A DNA stretch of 13,089 bases, from the NCBI GenBank assembly GCA_038205395.1, contig JBBRBX010000134.1, positions 1 through 13,089 of the forward strand. The letters are read 5' to 3'. A program made the position numbers and the translations under genes. Each line of letters starts with the position of its first letter. The stretch's first letter is position 1. Shown in pieces: positions 1 to 5,453 of the stretch. The notes under the pieces are model-generated. The model saw nothing but the letters and a program-made list of their open reading frames with translations. It did no database searches and was not told the DNA's origin. Origin of the DNA: Fredericiella sp038205395. Lineage in GTDB: Bacteria; Chloroflexota; Anaerolineae; Caldilineales; Caldilineaceae.

Positions 1-695
1 CTCAGCAGCAGCCAAGTGATCGTGTAGATAACCAGCAGTGGGGAAATGGGTGGTGGTTGGGGGCGCACAGCCAGGGTAATGAGGGCAGAAGTGGCAAACC
101 AGCCCAGAAAGTTGATCCAGGGAATGCCGAAGTAGTCGCCAGGCTGATCCCACACCCAGTAGCCCCAGCCAACCATCTGCGGATCGAGAAAGAGATCCCA
201 GGCCGTAAAAGCCAGCCCACTGACAACGACAAAACGCCAGCCCCGGCTGCTGGCTGTAATGGCGGCTGCCACTGCCCAAGCTGCCGGCAGCATCATCAGC
301 CAGGCGACTGGAATAATCAGGGGCACGCCGCCCAGCAGAGGGGCTAACGATTCGGTATAGTGATAAGCGCCAAAGGGGATGCCTGTGGTGCTGCCGACTC
401 TCTCCGCCAGCCATGCCAGCAGCATGACAATCAGCATCACACGGCCTGTTTCTCGACTGCCCCAGGCTGCCTGCAGCACGCTGAGCACTGCGGCCGCCTG
501 CAGCAAGACGGTGGCAATCACTCCCCATACAAGGATGCCATCGCCGACTATCCAGCGGATGATGGGGATTGTAATCATCGTCAGCACCCAGATGACAACC
601 AACCAGTTGCGCGGTGAAGAGAGGTGAGTAAGCAGCAGCCGAGATCGGCTTAGCTGTGTAACACTGTTACGTAAATGTGCCGTCACGGAGGACAT
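1..695 (-). CDS. cruF: CruF-like carotenoid 1,2-hydratase (DUF422 carotenoid biosynthesis membrane protein), C-terminus beyond window
   Basis: This is an integral membrane protein of the carotenoid biosynthesis (DUF422/CruF) family, which adds water to the terminal psi-end double bond of acyclic or monocyclic carotenoids to give a 1-hydroxy end group. 231 codons are visible and the reading frame is still open at the left edge. I recognise the family from TGIPFGAYHYT (about residues 104-114), GVPLIIPVAWLMM (123-135), and the C-terminal signature DLFLDPQMVGWGYWVW (167-182) followed by YFGIPWINFLGW (188-199). Several hydrophobic stretches fit a polytopic protein. The ATG at 695-693 is chosen because it is the first start in frame; the Shine-Dalgarno is weak (GGGAA, close to the ATG). 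It begins 12 bp after the hydrolase stop, so it is the third gene of the carotenoid operon. The assignment to hydratase rather than another DUF422 activity is by family. Confidence in the family is high. Confidence 0.88.
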   Translation of the reverse strand, partial: MSSVTAHLRNSVTQLSRSRLLLTHLSSPRNWLVVIWVLTMITIPIIRWIVGDGILVWGVIATVLLQAAAVLSVLQAAWGSRETGRVMLIVMLLAWLAERVGSTTGIPFGAYHYTESLAPLLGGVPLIIPVAWLMMLPAAWAVAAAITASSRGWRFVVVSGLAFTAWDLFLDPQMVGWGYWVWDQPGDYFGIPWINFLGWFATSALITLAVRPQPPPISPLLVIYTITWLLL

Positions 696-707
696 AAGTT
701 CCCAATG

Positions 708-1580
708 CTAGTGTGTGGCCGGTTTGGCGGACTGCGCAGCCAAGCGTGCTTCGATCTTACGGACAAACTGCCGCACGGAATCGGCAATGGCCGGCCATGT
801 ATGATCGACCCCGCGGATCAACTCGTGCTCTCCGGGAAGCTCAACATAGGCGTCCAGATTCGGCAGGCGAGCCGCAAGCCGCCTGGTGACTGCCGGTTTG
901 ACAAGCTTGTCTTGCGCACCCTGGATAATCAGCGTCGGCGCTGTCACATAGGCGGCGCTGTGATAGCCGAGTTGGCCGCTGCGCCGCACCCGACCCAACA
1001 CCTGCGCCGGCAGGCGCAGTTCGCGCAGCGCTGCCTGCACCTCACCGTCATCCAGATCCACGTCCGGCATAAATTGGCGGATGCCTTCGCGCAGACGCGG
1101 GTCGGCAAAGTCGGCGCGCCCAAAAGGTTTGATCTGCGGCAGCAGCGTAGCCGCCACCGGAAAGACCAGGTCGAGCCAGCCATTGATGCGCCAGAAAGGC
1201 GAGAATAGAATCAACGCTGCGGCTGGCCGGCGTGCCGCTACGCGCAGGGCAAGGGCCGCTCCCATCGAGTTGCCGACCAGCATCACGTCGTCATGTTCTT
1301 GCTGCAGGGTAAGCAGCGCGTGTTCAATCGCTGTCTCCCAATCTTCTTGTCCCCGCTGTGGTAAATCGTTGAATTCACTGCCGAACCCCGGCAGCAGCAG
1401 CCCCTGCACCGTCCAACCTTCCGCGTGCAGCAATTCGCCGACTGCCCGCATTTCAGCCGGCGTACCGGGGAAACCGTGAATCAACAGCGCAGCGCGGCGA
1501 CCAGCGGGGTGATCAGCGCGTTGCCGCCACAGAAAGGGGCGATGTTCGGGTGAAGCAAAAGCACGCAGTTCGACAGCCAC
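708..1580 (-). CDS. alpha/beta-hydrolase (carboxylesterase / monoacylglycerol-lipase-like), GTG start
   Basis: A 290-residue serine hydrolase of the alpha/beta fold, probably cytoplasmic since no signal peptide is seen. Visible motifs are an oxyanion-hole HGFPG (35-39), a nucleophile elbow GNSMG with Ser105, an acid candidate in GAQDKLV (Asp224), and a catalytic His in GEHEL (His252). Spacing and length fit bacterial carboxylesterases and monoacylglycerol lipases. The usual GLSMGG elbow is altered to GNSMGA. The start is GTG at 1580-1578, set by an AAGGAGG five bases upstream that overlaps the stop codon of the lycopene cyclase. Its position between cyclase and hydratase suggests a substrate linked to pigment or membrane lipid, such as a carotenoid acyl ester, but nothing in the protein itself proves that. 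A general esterase is equally possible. Confidence 0.87.
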   Translation of the reverse strand: MAVELRAFASPEHRPFLWRQRADHPAGRRAALLIHGFPGTPAEMRAVGELLHAEGWTVQGLLLPGFGSEFNDLPQRGQEDWETAIEHALLTLQQEHDDVMLVGNSMGAALALRVAARRPAAALILFSPFWRINGWLDLVFPVAATLLPQIKPFGRADFADPRLREGIRQFMPDVDLDDGEVQAALRELRLPAQVLGRVRRSGQLGYHSAAYVTAPTLIIQGAQDKLVKPAVTRRLAARLPNLDAYVELPGEHELIRGVDHTWPAIADSVRQFVRKIEARLAAQSAKPATH

Positions 1581-1585
1581 AAACG

Positions 1586-1592
1586 CCTCCTT
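1586..1592 (-). promoter_or_regulatory. Shine-Dalgarno overlapping the lycopene cyclase stop codon
   Basis: On the minus strand AAGGAGG lies five bases before the GTG of the hydrolase, and its first two bases are the end of the TAA stop (1593-1591) of the cyclase. This fixes the GTG start and indicates close translational linkage of the two genes. Confidence 0.85.
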
Positions 1593-2412
1593 AATTCGCA
1601 GGGGCAGGGTGACGGCCGGCCAAACGATTCAGCAGGGACAACACGCTGCGCGGGGCGCGCTCCTGGCTCTGGCGTGCCAAGGCCAGGGTTGTCCCCACGC
1701 TGATCATAACGTTTGTCATTAGAAAAAAGATTACTTCTTCGATCGGCAGTCCGCCGATAAAGATGTTGACCGACTGTTCCGGGTTGATGGTCCAAGTGCC
1801 TGACTCAATGGCAAGCGCATCGGCAACGCACAGATAGACCGTGACGGGAATGATCGTCCACAGAAGCAGTTTGCGGTAATGGCGGAGAATGTCGCCGCCA
1901 AAGGCGACCTGCAGCATCAGCGGCGGCAGCGCCCAGCCCATCAGCAGCGCCAGATACGTCAAAGGCTGGCTGCCCGTCATTAGAATTCCTACTGCTACAG
2001 ACCAGACCACAGCCAGCAGCGCGAGCGATCCCCAGCGCCACAGCCCGGCATTGGCTGTTTTGAGGGTCGCAGGCGGCGGGGTTAGCCGGCGCGCCAGAAA
2101 GACAAGCCATAGCCCAGCCAGAATCGGCTGTAAAATAAAGAAGGTGTACTCCTCGATGGGCACCCAGCCAATGACCACACCTGTCACCAATTCGGGATGA
2201 TACCACCAGACATGCGTGGCGACGAGATAGTTGTCCCACGGTGTCGTGTAGACCAGCGCAATGATGCAGTGGGCGGCAATGATGGCGTAGGGTGACCAAC
2301 TAGCTAAAACTGCCGGCATTGTGCGCCCGCGTCGCTCATCCCACCACGCAATCAGAGCGAGAATGGCAATCGGAATGCCGAGAAAAATAGCGAGAAAGCC
2401 AAAGTAGGTCAT
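1591..2412 (-). CDS. Lycopene cyclase, fused CrtYc/CrtYd type
   Basis: A 273-residue membrane protein of the lycopene cyclase-domain family. These enzymes cyclise psi ends of lycopene to beta (or related) rings in the membrane. Two homologous halves are visible. The first carries WVPIEEYTFFILQ with PIEE at 85-88; the second carries GLPIEEVIFFLMTN with PIEE at 223-226. In actinobacteria the halves are separate proteins (CrtYc and CrtYd). Here they are joined, as in several other bacteria and archaea. Six or seven hydrophobic segments are apparent. The ATG at 2412 is preceded by AAAGG about seven bases upstream. It is the first gene of the carotenoid run. Ring type and whether one or both ends are cyclised cannot be read from sequence, but the linked hydratase implies that at least one end stays open. 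Confidence 0.93.
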   Translation of the reverse strand: MTYFGFLAIFLGIPIAILALIAWWDERRGRTMPAVLASWSPYAIIAAHCIIALVYTTPWDNYLVATHVWWYHPELVTGVVIGWVPIEEYTFFILQPILAGLWLVFLARRLTPPPATLKTANAGLWRWGSLALLAVVWSVAVGILMTGSQPLTYLALLMGWALPPLMLQVAFGGDILRHYRKLLLWTIIPVTVYLCVADALAIESGTWTINPEQSVNIFIGGLPIEEVIFFLMTNVMISVGTTLALARQSQERAPRSVLSLLNRLAGRHPAPAN

Positions 2413-2438
2413 TGTGCGCCTTTGTCTGTTTTAAAAAT

Positions 2439-2467
2439 GATATACTGTCGGATGTTATTGTGAGCAA
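2439..2467 (-). promoter_or_regulatory. Possible promoter of the carotenoid operon
   Basis: Read on the minus strand, TTGCTC (2467-2462) and TATATC (2444-2439) are separated by 17 bp and lie about 27 bp before the cyclase ATG. The match to sigma70 is moderate (3/6 and 4/6). The 128-bp gap to lacI makes a separate promoter likely, but read-through from lacI cannot be excluded. Confidence 0.35.
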
Positions 2468-2540
2468 ATTTTACTCGTCTGTCGGTGACGTATGTTCTAT
2501 TTAGGCTTGGAGAAGGGTCGCTTTGTGCGCAGCTCGGTTG

Positions 2541-3563
2541 TTATGCGCCCGCTGCAGCAGGCGCGGCAGTGGAGAAGCGCACTACGATCTCTGTGGGCAG
2601 CACAATCTCCTGGCATGGGCCGGTATCCATTCCCTTTTGGGCGATGCGCTGCAAAAGCAAGCCCGCGGCTGTGCTCCCCAACGTGTACGCAGGCTGTTGG
2701 GCAACAGTAAGAAACGGCTCGCGCACGTAGTGAAAGGGGAGGTCTTCAAAGGAAACCAGCGACATATCCTCCGGCACGCGCAGTCCTTCCGCATACAGCG
2801 TACGCAGCACACCAGCCGCTAAAAAGTTGTTGGCGGCAAAGATGGCGGTCGGCCGCGGCTGCATGTGGAGCACCTGCCTGGCCATGGCGGCCCCGCTCTC
2901 TACAGTGTAGCTGCCAAACAGCATCAGGCTGGGGTCTATGTTGATCTGCGCCGTTTGCAGCGCACGGCGATAACCATCCACGCGCTCCTGTGCCGTGGAT
3001 AAATTGGCCGGCCCAGTCAGCACGGCAATGCGCCGATGGCCCAGTTCGATCAGGTGCTGCACCAGCCGGCGTGCGCCGTCGCTGGAGGCGCCGCGCACTA
3101 CATCTACGGCCACGCCGGGCAGGCGGCGGTCAAGCACCACGACCTGCACCTGCTGTGCCTGCAGCGCGTGCACTGCCTCGCCTGTCGAAGCCGCAGGCAC
3201 CAAAAGCACGCCGTCGACGCGGCGGCGCAGGAGCATGGAGATGTACTGCTCCTGTTTGGCTTCGTTCTCATCCGTGTTGCAATAGATGACCGTGTAGCCA
3301 TTGCGGCTGGCTTCGTCTTCTACACCGCGCGCAACCGTTGTCCAAAAAGGATTGGTGATATCGGTGAGCAGCAGCGCCAGCGTTTGTGTGTGGTGTGAGC
3401 GCAGGCTCTTGGCCAACATATTGGGCACATATTCCAGCTCGGCGGCAGCGCGCTGCACGCGGGCGCGGGTAGTGACGCTCACATAGCCCGTATCGCTCAA
3501 GGCGCGCGAGGCAGTAATAGGCGCCACGCCGGCGCGCCGGGCAACGTCACGAATCGTAGTCAT
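2541..3563 (-). CDS. LacI-family transcriptional regulator
   Basis: A 340-residue DNA-binding sugar-responsive repressor, normal length for the LacI/GalR family. The N-terminus holds the helix-turn-helix (TTIRDVARRAGVAPITASRA, residues 2-21). A hinge follows around NMLAKSLRS (48-56), then a periplasmic-binding-protein-like effector domain that begins with LALLLTDITNPFW (62-74) and includes the usual QERVDGYRRAL and ELGHRRIAVLTG elements. It is divergent from the MFS/fucosidase operon, and a perfect palindrome sits at the start site of the opposing promoter, which makes that operon the likely target. The effector is unknown; a fucoside or breakdown product would fit the genes present. It lies upstream of and on the same strand as the carotenoid genes, with a 128-bp gap. 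No strong Shine-Dalgarno precedes the ATG at 3563. Confidence 0.93.
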   Translation of the reverse strand: MTTIRDVARRAGVAPITASRALSDTGYVSVTTRARVQRAAAELEYVPNMLAKSLRSHHTQTLALLLTDITNPFWTTVARGVEDEASRNGYTVIYCNTDENEAKQEQYISMLLRRRVDGVLLVPAASTGEAVHALQAQQVQVVVLDRRLPGVAVDVVRGASSDGARRLVQHLIELGHRRIAVLTGPANLSTAQERVDGYRRALQTAQINIDPSLMLFGSYTVESGAAMARQVLHMQPRPTAIFAANNFLAAGVLRTLYAEGLRVPEDMSLVSFEDLPFHYVREPFLTVAQQPAYTLGSTAAGLLLQRIAQKGMDTGPCQEIVLPTEIVVRFSTAAPAAAGA

Positions 3564-3593
3564 GGCAGCGAGAAAATGGCTTAAAAATGATGC

Positions 3594-3622
3594 TTGACAT
3601 CAACAGCAACACAGGGTATGAT
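3594..3622 (+). promoter_or_regulatory. Strong sigma70-like promoter divergent from lacI
   Basis: TTGACA (3594-3599) and TATGAT (3617-3622) are separated by the optimal 17 bp. The -35 is perfect and the -10 matches 5 of 6. It points into the transporter/fucosidase operon. Predicted transcription starts near 3629-3630, immediately before the operator, giving a leader of about 250 nt to the MFS start. Confidence 0.8.
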
Positions 3623-3631
3623 ATTGGTGTG

Positions 3632-3652
3632 TGGTACGCATACCATATGGTA
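3632..3652 (+). promoter_or_regulatory. Probable LacI-family operator (overlapping palindromes)
   Basis: Three half-sites alternate in 21 bp: TGGTA (3632-3636), TACCA (3641-3645), TGGTA (3648-3652). The second pair makes a perfect 12-bp palindrome TACCATATGGTA (3641-3652). The first pair makes an imperfect 14-bp palindrome TGGTACGCATACCA (3632-3645). The position just downstream of the -10 box suits repression by blocking initiation or early elongation. The regulator assignment is by proximity to the divergent lacI gene. Confidence 0.65.
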
Positions 3653-3770
3653 GCACACGCCGGTGCGGTTGTCCAGCATTTGCCGTAAATTTGTTTTAGG
3701 TCAATTGTGTTCAATTACTTCTGCTCCCAAGCATAGTTTAGATTAATTTGTAATCCAGCGCAGGAAAATC
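3653..3770 (+). other. Leader region without recognisable gene
   Basis: This A+T-richer stretch follows the operator and precedes the permease remnant. It is part of the roughly 320-bp interval without an intact gene between lacI and the MFS gene. I see no coding signal, riboswitch or terminator. An in-frame TAA near 3750 closes the frame of the permease remnant, so the deletion junction probably lies between there and about 3780. Confidence 0.5.
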
Positions 3771-3875
3771 AATTTATTATTGATCTTGTTTGTCCTCCTG
3801 CCGGTGCTGATCGTTTTCTTCCTGGGCCAGCGTCTTTTTGTGCGCGGCATTGCCTTGACCGGCATTAAGGGATAG
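3771..3875 (+). pseudogene. 3' remnant of a CUT1 (MalG-type) sugar ABC transporter permease
   Basis: The frame ending in TAG at 3873-3875 encodes 34 residues whose end reads LLPVLIVFFLGQRLF followed by VRGIALTGIKG-stop. This is the typical C-terminus of CUT1 inner-membrane permeases: last transmembrane helix, QR(x)FV, then RGI..TG.KG. No start codon with a ribosome site and no upstream membrane domain are present, because a stop closes the frame just upstream. About 240 or more residues are missing. The remnant sits directly behind the LacI-type promoter, where a sugar transporter operon would be expected, and its stop is 8 bp before the MFS start. I infer that a deletion removed the binding protein, first permease and most of this permease. 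Confidence 0.8.
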
Positions 3876-3883
3876 CCGCGGCT

Positions 3884-5170
3884 ATGGCCGTTTCGACAAC
3901 CAAAGAGCGTGATGCCAACCTGACTTGGAACTTTGCCGTCAATGTGCTGGATGTCGCCTTCATCACACTGGGCATCAGCTTTGTCTCGCGCGAAACGGTC
4001 ATGCCCTTATTGGTCAACCAATTGACCGATTCTAAATTCGCAGTCGGCCTGATTGCCGCCCTTTGGGGGTTGGGCTTGTATCTGCCGCAGTTGCTCACCG
4101 CCAGTTTCGCCGAAAGTTTGCGCTACAAAAAGCCGTTCGTTATGTGGGTCAGTGTGGGCGAACGGCTGCCTTATCTGCTGATGGCAGGCGTCGTCTGGTT
4201 TTTCGCCGTGCCTGCCCCCAATCTTGCCCTTGTGCTGCTGCTGGCTCTGCTGGCGACGGCGTCTTTGAGCGCAGGGTCGACGACGCCTGCCTGGTTTGAC
4301 ATGATTGCCAAGGTGATTCCTGTAGAGAGGCGCGGCCTGTGGGCCGGGATGAGCAGCGGCATCGGCGCGTTCATGGGCATTGCCGGCGCTTTTCTGGTTG
4401 GCCGTGTGTTGGAGCGTCTTTCTTTTCCCGGCAACTTCAGCCTGCTGTTCCTGTTCGCCTTTGGCGCCGTGGCGATCTCCTGGGTAGGATTGGCCCTCAA
4501 CCGCGAGCCGCCCAGTACGACTGTCAAACAGGCGGCGCCGATTGGCCGCTATCTGCGCCAACTGCCAATCATCCTGCACAGCAACCGCAACTATCGGCGC
4601 TTTTTTGTCAGTCGAACGGTTGTACTGCTGGGGGCGATGGCGATTGGCTTTTTTATTATTTACGGCAGCGAACGGTTTGGCCTGGACGGCGCTCAAGTCG
4701 GCCTGCTGACGGCTACCTTGATCGGCAGCCAGGCGGTAATGAGCCTGATCTGGGGCGTAGTAGGCGACCGCCTTGGTCACAAGTTGGTGCTCACCTCTGC
4801 CGCAAGTTTGCTGACGCTGGCCTCACTCGTGACGCTGTTGGCCCCCAGTTGGCAGTGGCTGCTCTTGACCTTTGTGCTGTTGGGCGCCTATCTGTCTGCG
4901 GACTGGGTCTCCAGCATGAACATCATTTTGGAATTTTGCGAACCCGCCGACCGCCCCACCTATATTGGCCTCACCAATACAATGCTGGCGCTGCCTGTCG
5001 TGCTTTCCCCGCTCTTGGGGGGATGGCTGGCCACACTGATCGGCTATCCCGGACTGCTGATGACTGCCGCCACCGTGGCTGCCTGCGGAACACTCTTGTA
5101 CCTGTTCTGGGTGGTGGAGCCACGTCAGGTTCGCACCGTCCACGCGGTTTTGTATGATACAGAAGTATGA
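3884..5170 (+). CDS. Major facilitator superfamily transporter
   Basis: A 428-residue, 12-helix MFS permease of ordinary length. Two six-helix halves are visible. The second half carries a GVVGDRLGHK loop (about residues 291-300) that corresponds to MFS motif A. The N-half has the helix pair around MPLLVNQLTDSKFAVGLIAA and GLYLPQLL. The substrate is not evident; the neighbouring fucosidases suggest a sugar, oligosaccharide or efflux role. It begins at ATG 3884, 8 bp after the stop of the permease remnant. The only Shine-Dalgarno-like sequence (AAGGGA, 3867-3872) lies inside the last codons of that remnant, which suggests old translational coupling. Its 3' end is shortened: the stop TGA at 5168-5170 lies in the second copy of a 13-bp tandem repeat, giving the tail YDTEV. 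Without the extra copies the frame would extend a few residues and overlap the next start by ATGA. Confidence 0.9.
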   Translation: MAVSTTKERDANLTWNFAVNVLDVAFITLGISFVSRETVMPLLVNQLTDSKFAVGLIAALWGLGLYLPQLLTASFAESLRYKKPFVMWVSVGERLPYLLMAGVVWFFAVPAPNLALVLLLALLATASLSAGSTTPAWFDMIAKVIPVERRGLWAGMSSGIGAFMGIAGAFLVGRVLERLSFPGNFSLLFLFAFGAVAISWVGLALNREPPSTTVKQAAPIGRYLRQLPIILHSNRNYRRFFVSRTVVLLGAMAIGFFIIYGSERFGLDGAQVGLLTATLIGSQAVMSLIWGVVGDRLGHKLVLTSAASLLTLASLVTLLAPSWQWLLLTFVLLGAYLSADWVSSMNIILEFCEPADRPTYIGLTNTMLALPVVLSPLLGGWLATLIGYPGLLMTAATVAACGTLLYLFWVVEPRQVRTVHAVLYDTEV

Positions 5171-5191
5171 TACAGAAGTATGATACAGAAG
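5153..5191 (+). repeat. Three perfect tandem copies of a 13-bp unit at the MFS / GH29 junction
   Basis: TATGATACAGAAG occurs at 5153-5165, 5166-5178 and 5179-5191 without mismatch. Repeat 1 codes for the MFS tail, repeat 2 supplies its stop, and repeat 3 runs into the GGAGG ribosome site (5191-5195). The unit is not a multiple of three, so each added copy shifts the frame. Each copy also contains TATGAT, the same hexamer as the -10 box at 3617. Confidence 0.97.
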
Positions 5192-5204
5192 GAGGACAAA
5201 GCGC

Positions 5205-5453
5205 ATGACGTATGCACCGACACGCGAATCCGTTTCCACTCATCCTTTGCCGGTCTGGTTCGACAACGCCAAGTTAGGCATTTTTGTCCACTGGGGGTTG
5301 TACTCGGTTCCCGGCTGGGCGCCGTACGCGGGCGCTCTCGGCATAGGGAGTGGCGGTGACTGGTCCAATTACACCACAACCAATTTGGGAACCATCCAAC
5401 GGAGGATAGAGAAACGACACTATGTCTGCTGTAGAGAAAAGCACACAATTTGA
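5205..5453 (+). pseudogene. N-terminal fragment of a GH29 alpha-L-fucosidase
   Basis: The frame starts at ATG 5205 with a good GGAGG nine bases upstream and runs 82 codons. Residues about 15-38 (LPVWFDNAKLGIFVHWGLYS then VPGW) are the classic N-terminal barrel strand of GH29 fucosidases and align with VPQWYTDGKFGIFIHWGVYA then VP of the complete enzyme downstream. Similarity fades after about GDWSNYTT (near 5370), and the remaining frame overlaps the ribosome site and first codons of the next gene. The catalytic region and some 400 residues are absent, so it cannot be an active enzyme. I read it as the 5' stump of a former fucosidase gene. It is still preceded by strong translation signals, so a short peptide may be made. 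Confidence 0.8.

Noticed and set aside
2..232. Minus-strand 76-codon frame at the left edge
   Set aside because: The same strand in another frame encodes the CruF/DUF422 signature DLFLDPQM...YFGIPW, continuous from 695 to the edge. The short frame is a shadow.
658..670. Palindrome GTAACA-C-TGTTAC
   Set aside because: It lies inside the first codons of the cruF-like gene and is far from any promoter. With no second copy, a regulatory role is not supported.
3653..3770. Possible remnant of a sugar-binding protein or first permease in the leader
   Set aside because: I checked for CUT1-like peptides but found only A+T-rich sequence with stops. The recognisable remnant begins near 3780.
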